From positions 1 to 43,921 of the forward strand of contig CAZVEV010000015.1 in assembly GCA_964625865.1 (NCBI GenBank): 43,921 bases of DNA, written 5' to 3'. Positions 32,694 through 40,198 of the stretch are shown here, piece by piece; positions within the stretch are counted from its first letter, which is position 1, and every line of letters begins with the position of its first letter. A program made the translations under genes and the position numbers. This stretch comes from CAZVEV01 sp964625865. GTDB lineage: Bacteria > Planctomycetota > Phycisphaerae > SM23-33. A model generated the notes under the pieces. It was not told the DNA's origin. It made no database searches and saw nothing but the letters and a program-made list of their open reading frames with translations.

Positions 32694-34112
32694 ATGAACA
32701 CTAAACATATACTACTTATTCTGACGGGCATTGGCGTTCTTTCCGGTAACGCGTTTTCCGCCAAGCGGGACACCGGCGCCAAACCGTCGCGTACGATCAC
32801 GTACAAGACCGTCGGGGACATGGAGCTCAAGCTCCACGTGTTCGATCCTCCCGCCACGACGAAAAAGCCCATGCCCGCCATCGTCTTCTTCTTCGGCGGG
32901 GGCTGGAGCGGCGGAAGCCCGGGCCAGTTCTACCACCAGAGCAAGTACCTTGCCCAGCACGGCGTTCTGGCGATATCGGCGGAGTACCGGACGAAGAAGC
33001 GGGGCGGCGTGCAGCCGTCCGAATGCGTCAAAGACGGGAAAGCTGCTATCCGGTACGTCCGCGCCCACGCCAAGGAACTCGGCGTCGATCCGAAGCGCAT
33101 CGCCTCAGGCGGCGGGTCGGCGGGCGGTCATGTCGCTGCGGCCACCGGTACGGTCAAAGGGTTCGAGCACACCGATGAGGACATGTCCGTCAGCTCGCGC
33201 CCCAACGCGATGGTCCTGTTCAATCCGGTATACGACAACAGCGAGAACGGATACGGGCACAGCCGCGTCAAGGAATACTGGAAGGAGTTCTCGCCATTCC
33301 ACAACATCGACAAGGATACGCCGCCGGCGATCGTGTTCTTCGGCTCGGCGGAGAAGCTGGTCAAGATCCCCGTGATGAAGGCGTTCAAGGCGAAGATGGA
33401 ATCGTTCGGGATCACGTCGGAGCTCACGATCTACGAGGGGCCCGGGCACGGCTTCTTCAATTACGGCAGGGACAAGAACAAGTGGTTCCTTGCGACGATG
33501 ACCGAAACCCACGACTTTCTGAGGAAGCTCGGCTGGATCAGCGGCGCGGCGACCGTTGAGGCGTACATCGGCGTCAAGCCCGGCGGCGCGGGCGCAAGTG
33601 CAAAGCGCACGCCGCTCTTCGACGGGAAGACCCTCAAGGGCTGGGACATCATCAAGTGCGAAGCCGAGGTCAGCGAGGGCGACATTCTCATCACGGCCGG
33701 CAACGGTCTGGTCCAGACGAAGAAGAAGTACAAGGACTTCATTCTCGAATTCGACTGGAAGCACCTCGATGAGAAGTTCTGGGACAGCGGCGTGTACTTC
33801 CGCTATGTCAAGGTGCCCGCAAACCGCCCCTGGCCCCGCGGCTACCAGGCGAACCTCCGCAAGGACATGGAAGGGAACGTCGGCGGGATCAAGGGGGCCG
33901 TGAGCAAGGGCCTGTTCAAGCCGGGCCAGTGGAACACGTTCAAGCTCACGGTCAAGGGGGCGGATGTCGCACTCGAGATCAACGGCACCAGTGCGTGGAA
34001 GGCCACCGGGCTGAAGTTCCTCGACGCCGGCTACATCGCCCTGCAAGCCGAAGTGCCCCAGGGCGGCAAGCACCGCTTCCGGAATATCTACATCACAGAG
34101 CTTGGGCAGTAG
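32694..34112 (+). CDS. Esterase (alpha/beta hydrolase) - DUF1080 fusion
   Basis: 472 aa. A signal peptide (residues 1-23, ending AFSA) indicates export. Residues 35-285 are an alpha/beta hydrolase of the acetyl-esterase/BD-FAE type: the oxyanion stretch FFFGGGWSGG (65-74), the nucleophile motif SGGGSAGGH with Ser142, and GPGHGFFN carrying the likely catalytic His. Residues 303-470 (TPLFDGKTLKGWDIIKCEAEVSEGDILIT... FILEFDWK...SGVYFRY... HRFRNIYITEL) are a DUF1080 domain, now linked to 3-keto-glycoside hydrolysis and abundant in Planctomycetota. The combination points to removal of acyl groups and cleavage of an oxidised sugar from the same substrate (inference). Its promoter suggests a leaderless transcript. 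It is followed by the poly-G/C tract. Confidence 0.93.
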   Translation: MNTKHILLILTGIGVLSGNAFSAKRDTGAKPSRTITYKTVGDMELKLHVFDPPATTKKPMPAIVFFFGGGWSGGSPGQFYHQSKYLAQHGVLAISAEYRTKKRGGVQPSECVKDGKAAIRYVRAHAKELGVDPKRIASGGGSAGGHVAAATGTVKGFEHTDEDMSVSSRPNAMVLFNPVYDNSENGYGHSRVKEYWKEFSPFHNIDKDTPPAIVFFGSAEKLVKIPVMKAFKAKMESFGITSELTIYEGPGHGFFNYGRDKNKWFLATMTETHDFLRKLGWISGAATVEAYIGVKPGGAGASAKRTPLFDGKTLKGWDIIKCEAEVSEGDILITAGNGLVQTKKKYKDFILEFDWKHLDEKFWDSGVYFRYVKVPANRPWPRGYQANLRKDMEGNVGGIKGAVSKGLFKPGQWNTFKLTVKGADVALEINGTSAWKATGLKFLDAGYIALQAEVPQGGKHRFRNIYITELGQ

Positions 34113-34555
34113 GGCGGGCGGAAGCCGAGATTGCGAAGCCGCAAGCGGGGGGGGGGGGGGCCCCCCCCCCCGGGGGCCCCGGGGGGGGGGGGCCCCTGGG
34201 GGGGGGGGGGGGGGCCGCCCCCCACCCCCCCCGCCCCCCCGGCCCGCGCCCGCCCCCCCCCCCCCCCCCCCCGGCGGGGGGCTTCGCACGAATGGATCGG
34301 GGCGTTTGACCCGCACAAGAGCCAATAGAAAAGTATCTATAAATAGCGGTGCTCCCCCGGACCGGGGCGCTTTACACTGTAAAGGTCGTCAAGGGGCTCT
34401 GACGGGGAGAGCAGGGGAAGGAATGCAACATATCATGTTGGTTAGCAAGTAGTTATGCGTCCTCCCGTCCGGCGGCGTCAGGGGCTTTACACGCGCAGAA
34501 TGTAAACCTCCGCCCTGGTATTGGCGGGAGAGACGAAATGCAGGTCCGGCGGGCG
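34113..34555. other. 443-bp spacer with a poly-G/poly-C tract
   Basis: GCGAAGCCGCAAGCGG (34133-34148) leads into about 130 bases made almost only of G and C runs (34147-34280), ending in GGGGCTTCGC (34278-34287), so the tract sits between inverted GCGAAGCC/GGCTTCGC ends. It has the look of sequencing or assembly noise. Further right are CTTTACACTGTAAAG (34370-34384, perfect palindrome) and TTTACA (34486-34491) / TGTAAA (34501-34506). No gene is supported. The two flanking genes converge here. Confidence 0.7.
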
Positions 34556-36949
34556 TTACGGCGCCAGGTCGTACTGCTTGCCGGCTTCGGTCTCGAAGCT
34601 CAGGCGCTCGGGGTCGGGTCGGTCGGCGGGGACGGGCTGGCCTTCGCAGGTGACCGTCAGGGGCGTCGCGGACCGCAGGCGGCAGGGCAGGCCCAGGGCG
34701 GACCGGACTGCAGCGCGGACCACGGCCCCGCCGGACCAGGCGATGTCGACCTCGAACCCGCCGCGGGCCCGCAGGCCTCGGACGGACCCCTCGGGCCAGG
34801 CGGTCGGCAGGGCCGGCAGCAGGTCGATCTCGCTGTCGGTCATCCGCGGGGCGCCGCGGTTGTCGCGGTCGGGGCCGGTGGCGGGGGAGTGGGACTGCAG
34901 GAGCATCTCGGCGATCGCGGCGGTCGCGCCGAAGCTGCCGTCGACCTGCGGGGCCTTGAAGCAGCGGGACCAGAGGTTCGGGCACGTCTGCATGCCGATG
35001 AGGTTCCGCAGGCACCGCTCGGCGTGGTCGCCGTCGCGCAGGCGGGCCCAGCAGGCGGCTTTCCACGTCATCGAGAAGCCCGTCGAGGTGTCGCCTCGCT
35101 CGGTCAGCGAGACGGCGGCCGCGCGGGCGAGGTCCGGCGTGGCGGCGGGGGTGATCTGGTCGCTGGGGAACAGGCCGTACATGTGCGAGATGTGACGGTG
35201 CTGCAACTCCAGGTCGCCCCAGTCGCCGAGCCATTCCTGAAGGTTGCCCCGCCCCCCGATCTGCATCGGCGCCAGGCGGGCCCGCGTCTCGATGCAGCGC
35301 GCGGCGAAGTCGGCGTCCTGGTCGAGGACCTCCGCGGCGGCGGCGCAGGCGTCAAACAGGTCGCGCAGGATCTGCATGTCCATCGTGGGCCCGGCGCAGA
35401 TCGTCAGGCCGGGCATGCGGAAGTTGACGTACGTGTCGTAGTACTTCTTGTTGCCCGGATACGCCGGGAAGCTCTCGGGCGAATTGGCCGGACAGGTGAC
35501 CAGCCAGCCGCGCTCCGGATGCTCGACCAGCGTGTCGAAGAAGAACTCGGCGGCCCCCTTGAATAGCGGATAGACCGCGCGGAGGTAATCGGCATCGCCG
35601 CTGTAGAGGTAGTGCTCCCACAGGTGCCTGCACAGCCACGCCCCGCCCACCGTAAACGTGCCCCACGCCGCCCCGTCCATCGGCGCCGCTGCCATCCACA
35701 GGTCCGCGTTCTGGTGGAAGACCCACCCGCCGGCGGCGTAGTGGCGTCGCGCGACGGTCGCACCGGTAACCGACAGGTCGCGGACCATCTGCGTCAGGGG
35801 CCCGACGCATTCGGCCAGGTTGGCGACCTCGGCGGGCCAGTAGTTCATCTCGAGGTTGATGTTCGTGGTGTACTTGCTCTCCCAGGAGGGGTTGAGGCTC
35901 TCGTTCCAGATACCCTGGAGGTTCGGCGGGACGCAACCGGGGCGGCTTGAGCCCATCAGCAGGTAGCGCCCGTACTGGAACAGCAGGGCGGCCAGTTGCG
36001 GGTCCGAGCCGCCGGCGACGTGGGCGGCCAGCCGTTCGTCGGTCGGCCCGGCGGCGGCGTCGGTGGCGGGAAGCTGCAGGTCCACGCGCCCGAACAGGGC
36101 CCGGTGGTCCGTCACGTGGTCGTCGCGGATCGCGGCGAACGGCTTGTCGCCGAGGGCCGCCCAGTACTCGCGGACCCTTGCGGCGGGGTCGGCGGACAGG
36201 TCGGCGTAGCTGGTGTAGTTGGTGGCTGCGACGATGAGGAAGGTCACCGCGTCGGCGCCGTCGATGACGAGGCCGCCGTCGGTTTCGGTGACGCTTCCGC
36301 CTTCGGCGACGGCGCGGACGCGGGCCTCGTACCTGACGCGTCCTTCGATGCCGAGGAAGTCGCTGGTCTTACCGCGGACCACCAGCAGGCCCTCTTCGAT
36401 CGTGACGGCGGACTGGTCCTCAATGCCGACCAGGGCGGCCCGGCACGACACGGCGCCGGGGGCGTCGGCCGTCACGCGGACGACGATGGCCTGGTCCGGC
36501 GCGCTGGCGAAGACCTCGCGCGTGAACGTCACGTCGCCCGCGCGATAGGTCGTCGCGGCGATCCCCGTCGACAGGTCCAACTGGCGCCGATAGTCGGTCG
36601 GGGCGTCGTGGCCCGCGAAGGTCAATTCCAGGTCCGCCAGCGGCTGATACTTCATCTGCTCGATGGGCTCGCCCGTCATCTTCTCGTGGAACAGGGCGTT
36701 GGCCTTGAAGTGCTCGCCGGCGAAGATCAGGCGGCGGACTTCGTCCAGCACGCCGGGTTCGACGTCGCGTGACTGGTCCCACGGCCCGCCGGTCCAGACG
36801 GTTTCCTCGTTGAACTGGATGCGTTCGTTGCCCGGGCGGCCGAACACCATCGCGCCGAGCCGCCCGTTGCCCACGGGCAGGGCATCGTCCCAGAGGGCGG
36901 CCGGCTCGCGATACCACATCATCGTCGCGCCACATGCAGTGTCTGACAT
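34556..36949 (-). CDS. GH95 family glycosidase (alpha-L-fucosidase or alpha-L-galactosidase)
   Basis: 797 aa from the ATG at 36949 (AGGAG 9 nt upstream); the long upstream extension in frame is antisense to the next gene and is rejected. Residues 10-240 form the N-terminal beta-domain: WYREPAALWDDALPVGNGRLGAMVFG, NEETVWTGGPWD. From about 310 the (alpha/alpha)6 barrel follows, with CVPPNLQGIWNESLNPSW, TTNINLEMNYWPAE (the Asn-x-Asn pair of the GH95 active site), NADLWMAAAPMDG, LVTCPANSPES, LQEWLGDW and HISHMYGLFPS. GH95 enzymes release terminal alpha-1,2-L-fucose or L-galactose with inversion. No signal peptide is evident, unlike most neighbours, so it probably works in the cytoplasm on imported oligosaccharides. 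Confidence 0.95.
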   Translation of the reverse strand: MSDTACGATMMWYREPAALWDDALPVGNGRLGAMVFGRPGNERIQFNEETVWTGGPWDQSRDVEPGVLDEVRRLIFAGEHFKANALFHEKMTGEPIEQMKYQPLADLELTFAGHDAPTDYRRQLDLSTGIAATTYRAGDVTFTREVFASAPDQAIVVRVTADAPGAVSCRAALVGIEDQSAVTIEEGLLVVRGKTSDFLGIEGRVRYEARVRAVAEGGSVTETDGGLVIDGADAVTFLIVAATNYTSYADLSADPAARVREYWAALGDKPFAAIRDDHVTDHRALFGRVDLQLPATDAAAGPTDERLAAHVAGGSDPQLAALLFQYGRYLLMGSSRPGCVPPNLQGIWNESLNPSWESKYTTNINLEMNYWPAEVANLAECVGPLTQMVRDLSVTGATVARRHYAAGGWVFHQNADLWMAAAPMDGAAWGTFTVGGAWLCRHLWEHYLYSGDADYLRAVYPLFKGAAEFFFDTLVEHPERGWLVTCPANSPESFPAYPGNKKYYDTYVNFRMPGLTICAGPTMDMQILRDLFDACAAAAEVLDQDADFAARCIETRARLAPMQIGGRGNLQEWLGDWGDLELQHRHISHMYGLFPSDQITPAATPDLARAAAVSLTERGDTSTGFSMTWKAACWARLRDGDHAERCLRNLIGMQTCPNLWSRCFKAPQVDGSFGATAAIAEMLLQSHSPATGPDRDNRGAPRMTDSEIDLLPALPTAWPEGSVRGLRARGGFEVDIAWSGGAVVRAAVRSALGLPCRLRSATPLTVTCEGQPVPADRPDPERLSFETEAGKQYDLAP

Positions 36950-36998
36950 AGCGTGCTCCTGTAAGGGCGTCCACTTTACCAGCGGGCGAGGCGGGGCG

Positions 36999-37071
36999 GT
37001 AGGGCGTGCAACTCGTTGCACGCGAGAGGGCTGGGTATTCGTTCCGCGTGCAAGCACGTTGCACGCCCTAC
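36999..37071. repeat. GTAGGGCGTGCAAC inverted-repeat element, copy 2
   Basis: 73 bp, starting GTAGGGCGTGCAACTCGTTG and ending CACGTTGCACGCCCTAC. It lies between the divergent GH95 and SGNH genes, so it sits in their promoter region. Confidence 0.9.
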
Positions 37072-37130
37072 GCCTATGCGTTAGTCTGAGCAGCGAGACG
37101 ATTTCAACCCGAAGAAGAAGGACGACACAG

Positions 37131-37889
37131 ATGAAGACATCGCGTATTGCCATATTGGTCGCATGCGTACTGGCCGCCTCGATTGCCGCCCCCCTTTCCG
37201 CGGCCGACAAGTCGGCCAAGCCCGTCAAGGCCAAGCGACCCCGCAAGGTCAACCCGGTCTTCAAGCCGATCACCGACACGCCGGGCCTGCCGCGCGTGCT
37301 GCTGATCGGCGACTCGATCTCCATCGGGTACACCCTGGCGACCCGCGAACTGCTCAAGGGCAAGGTCAACGTGCACCGCATACCCACCAACGGCGGTCCG
37401 ACCACCCGGGGGCTGACCGAGCTGGACAAGTGGCTGGGCAAGGGCAAGTGGGACGTGATCCACTTCAACTGGGGCCTGCACGACCTGAAGTACATGGATC
37501 CGAAATCCAGGAAGCTGGTCCCGGTGTCCAAGGGCGCCCAGCAGGTGCCGATCGCCCAGTACGAGAAGAACCTCGTCCAGTTGGTCAAGCGAATGAAGAA
37601 GACCGGCGCGACGCTGATCTTCGCGACCACCACGCCCGTGCCCGAGGGAGCAGCCGGGCGGGTGTGCGGCGATGCGAAGACGTACAATGCCGTCGCCCTC
37701 AAGGTCGCCAAGGCCCACGAGGTCGCCGTCAACGACCTGTACGCGTTCATCCTTCCCAAGCTCAAGACCGCCCAGCGACGGGCCGACGTGCACTTCCTGC
37801 CGGAAGGCTCAAAGGCCCTGGCAACCCAGGTCGCCAAGCACATCACCGCCGCCCTGGCCCGCAAGCCGGCCGGAAAAAAGCCCAAGTAA
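37131..37889 (+). CDS. Exported SGNH/GDSL hydrolase
   Basis: 252 aa, ATG at 37131 with AAGGA 8 nt upstream. Signal peptide ends PLSAA (about residue 25), followed by a Lys-rich spacer. SGNH blocks: VLLIGDSISIGY (block I, catalytic Ser), NGGPTTRG (block II Gly), HFNWGLHDL (block III; Asn then HD) and RADVHFLPEGS (block V, Asp and His). Such enzymes act as carbohydrate esterases or lipases. Next to GH95 and DUF1080 genes, deacetylation of a polysaccharide is the simplest reading (inference). The C-terminus is basic (RKPAGKKPK). Confidence 0.92.
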   Translation: MKTSRIAILVACVLAASIAAPLSAADKSAKPVKAKRPRKVNPVFKPITDTPGLPRVLLIGDSISIGYTLATRELLKGKVNVHRIPTNGGPTTRGLTELDKWLGKGKWDVIHFNWGLHDLKYMDPKSRKLVPVSKGAQQVPIAQYEKNLVQLVKRMKKTGATLIFATTTPVPEGAAGRVCGDAKTYNAVALKVAKAHEVAVNDLYAFILPKLKTAQRRADVHFLPEGSKALATQVAKHITAALARKPAGKKPK

Positions 37890-38229
37890 CGCCCGGTCAA
37901 TCGCCCCGGGGGGCATCGCAGCTCGCTAAGGTCATTTCCGTAGGGGTGTTGCATCTTCAGCGTGCGACGGGGGGGGGCAGGACGCGGGCCACAGGAATAC
38001 GGGCCGTTATCCTTCTTGAATCACACGTACACGCATGCTTAATGGCGTCATAGGACGGAAAAAACCTGGCATTCTCGGGGTTTTACCTCTTGCCAAAACC
38101 GCGAAGCGTGCTATAATAGTATGTTATGGAGTTCGATTGCTGGTGCGTTGCCCCCAGTGTATGTGATGCACTTCTATGGATGGGTCGGGCGGCACGAGCA
38201 GTAGAGGCATGTGATGAAGGAGACGTAGG
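37890..38229. promoter_or_regulatory. 340-bp spacer with strong promoter for the PEP-CTERM gene
   Basis: TTGCCA (38090-38095), 16-nt spacer, perfect TATAAT (38112-38117). The transcription start would be about 38124, giving a leader of about 105 nt. AAGGAG (38217-38222) lies 7 nt before the ATG at 38230. The left 200 bases hold a G-run near 37970 but no recognised element. Confidence 0.65.
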
Positions 38230-39792
38230 ATGAAGACGGTACTGTTTACCCCCGCGATGTGTGTGCTGGTAGCGTTTGGGTTGCTGGCATTCGTTCAGCC
38301 CGGTGAGGTGAGGGCTGTTTCCGTTCCCACCAATGGCGACGGCCTGATTAACCTCCAGGCGTTCAAACTCGCCGGAGGAGGCGGATCCAACGACCACGAC
38401 CTGAACTCCACCAACGAGACGATTGAAATCTGGGATGCGCTGGATGCCGGCCAGGGCCCGATCGTCACCCTTCCCAAGTTCAGGTACAATATCCAGAACC
38501 TCTACAGGAACACGACCGCGGCCACGATTAATTACGACGGTGGTAACGATTTCGGCGGGGACAGCGGGTGGGGAACCATTGGCGCCGGCGTGGGCGGCAA
38601 TGATTTCAGTGTGCGCGCCAGGGGCTTCCTGAGGTTCAACGATGCCGGGACCTATTCGATAGCCGCCGGGAGCGACGACGGCCGGCAGTTGACGTTGACT
38701 CACGACAGCGGCTCCTCGGTGTACGCGGGGTTCACCGCCACCGGCGGGCAGCTTTCGACCCCGCCGACCGGAGGCAACACGGTCGGTTTCAACGGCACGA
38801 CCGGCCACAACCGAAGCGTGGGCGTGTTCACTGTCGCGGAGGACGAGGTACTCGAACTTAACTCCTTCTTCTTCGAGCGCAGCGGCGGGGATTCGTTCGA
38901 AGTATCGATCAAGGCCGGCAGCGACACCACTTTCGGCGGCACGGGCGACGGCTGGGCCCTGCTGACTGACGGCGTTGCGAATATCGACGTGTCGACGACC
39001 AACGCCTTCGCCGACAATCTCCTCAACGTCGATGCGTTTGAGCTTCACGGCGGTGCGAACGACGGACAACTCAACAATACTGCCGAAGCTGGATCGCTCT
39101 GGACCTACATTGACGCGAATCCCGGGTTCACCGGCGGTTTGGCTGTCCCCCAGAACAAGATCTACAACGTTGCGAACCGCGCCTCGGACCAGGACGTTGA
39201 CGTGAACTACGTTGGCGGCGGTGGGGGCTCGAGTTTCCCGGGGGACAAGGCCTATGCGAGCATTAACAACGACGGCCCCGGCGGCGCCGGCGGGCCCATC
39301 ACCGGCGGGAATGACTTCAGCGTGCGGGCCAACGCGCTGCTGGAGTTCACCGTCGGCGGGACCTACTCGATTGCCGCCCTCAGTGACGACGGCCGGTGGC
39401 TCCAACTTCAGAATCCTGACGGGTCTCCCTTCAGTTTCAGCGCCCACGGCGGCCAGATTGACAGCGGCAGTGGAACCGGCACGGACTTCCTTCAGAAGAA
39501 CGGCACGACCGGTCATGACCACAGTTCCGGCGTGTTCACCGTCGCTGCCGGCGACGTGCTCGTCCTCAACTCGCTGTTCTTCGAGCGTGGCGGCGGCGAT
39601 GCGTTTGAGATCGCGCTCAAGGCCGGAAGTGACACCAACTTCGGCGGGACCGGCGACGGGTGGCAGTTGCTGACCGATGGCGTCCTCGGCGTCCGGGTCA
39701 GTTCGGCCGTCCCCGAGCCGATGACGATGCTGGCGGTGGGGATGAGTGTTGCGGGCCTCGGCGGATACATCCGCAAGCGTCGTAGATCCTAA
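38230..39792 (+). CDS. PEP-CTERM sorting domain protein with duplicated beta-domain
   Basis: 520 aa. Signal peptide at 1-29. The C-terminal sorting signal is VPEP followed by a hydrophobic stretch (MLAVGMSVAGLGGYI) and RKRRRS (about 493-520), the form recognised by exosortase. Between them are two copies of a domain of about 220 residues (about 35-255 and 260-490), each with GNDFSVRA, GTYSIAA-SDDGR, an NGTTGH...GVFTVA block, FFERGGGD/SFE, LKAGSDTNFGGTGDGW and LLTDGV. The SDDGR/G(S)D pattern resembles PA14-type sugar-binding modules. The protein is likely to be surface anchored and transcribed alone from a strong promoter, ending in a good terminator. No exosortase gene is present in the window. 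Confidence 0.92.
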   Translation: MKTVLFTPAMCVLVAFGLLAFVQPGEVRAVSVPTNGDGLINLQAFKLAGGGGSNDHDLNSTNETIEIWDALDAGQGPIVTLPKFRYNIQNLYRNTTAATINYDGGNDFGGDSGWGTIGAGVGGNDFSVRARGFLRFNDAGTYSIAAGSDDGRQLTLTHDSGSSVYAGFTATGGQLSTPPTGGNTVGFNGTTGHNRSVGVFTVAEDEVLELNSFFFERSGGDSFEVSIKAGSDTTFGGTGDGWALLTDGVANIDVSTTNAFADNLLNVDAFELHGGANDGQLNNTAEAGSLWTYIDANPGFTGGLAVPQNKIYNVANRASDQDVDVNYVGGGGGSSFPGDKAYASINNDGPGGAGGPITGGNDFSVRANALLEFTVGGTYSIAALSDDGRWLQLQNPDGSPFSFSAHGGQIDSGSGTGTDFLQKNGTTGHDHSSGVFTVAAGDVLVLNSLFFERGGGDAFEIALKAGSDTNFGGTGDGWQLLTDGVLGVRVSSAVPEPMTMLAVGMSVAGLGGYIRKRRRS

Positions 39793-39844
39793 GCCTGACG
39801 AAGGGCCGGCGCGCCTGAGGCGTCAGCGGCCCCTGAGAATCACC

Positions 39845-39887
39845 AGGCCCCGCCGGTCCTTCGCGGATCGGCGGGGCCTTTCGCTTT
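39845..39887 (+). terminator. Rho-independent terminator after the PEP-CTERM gene
   Basis: AGGCCCCGCCG (39845-39855) pairs perfectly with CGGCGGGGCCT (39869-39879) around a 13-nt loop, followed by TTCGCTTT. The T-run is short but the stem is strong. Confidence 0.75.
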
Positions 39888-39911
39888 CCGGCGGACCATC
39901 GTGCCGGAGTC

Positions 39912-39986
39912 GTAGGGCGTGCAACTCGCTTGCACGCGGGGCGAACAGACGATCCGTTTCCGCGTGCAAGCGAGTTGCACGCCCTA
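39912..39986. repeat. GTAGGGCGTGCAAC inverted-repeat element, copy 3
   Basis: 75 bp, starting GTAGGGCGTGCAACTCGCTT and ending AAGCGAGTTGCACGCCCTAC. The arms differ from copies 1 and 2 by matched changes (CTTG/CAAG), so pairing is conserved. Confidence 0.9.
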
Positions 39987-40010
39987 CTTACTCTGTGTCA
40001 CGGCGCCGGC

Positions 40011-40101
40011 AAACGCCCACAGGTTCCATCCTGTGGGGTATCCGCGACTGATACTCCGTCAACTTCGCCGATACCCCACGGGGTGGAACCCGTGGGCGTT
40101 T
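40011..40101. repeat. Long inverted repeat AAACGCCCAC...GTGGGCGTTT
   Basis: Two 32-nt arms (40011-40042 and 40070-40101) with about three mismatches and a 27-nt loop, in the 406-bp spacer between the converging PEP-CTERM and cytochrome genes (39793-40198). That spacer otherwise holds the terminator and the element at 39912. It could terminate the leftward cytochrome transcript. Confidence 0.8.
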
Positions 40102-40198
40102 GACGCTGGGCGCCGGGTGCCGTGGTTTGACGCGACTTGTCAGGGCGTAGTCCGCAGGACGAAGACCGAAGCGGCAACCACGTGGCACCGCGGTTGGA

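Noticed and set aside
34088..34452. Several short open frames rich in Gly or Pro across the poly-G/C tract
   Set aside because: Products of homopolymer runs, not genes.
34370..34506. TTTACA/TGTAAA motifs as regulatory operators
   Set aside because: They lie between the 3' ends of two converging genes, where an operator has no obvious target.
36950..37954. N-terminal extension of the GH95 frame by about 335 codons
   Set aside because: It runs antisense through the SGNH hydrolase and an inverted-repeat element. The ATG at 36949 has a proper ribosome binding site and matches the family start.
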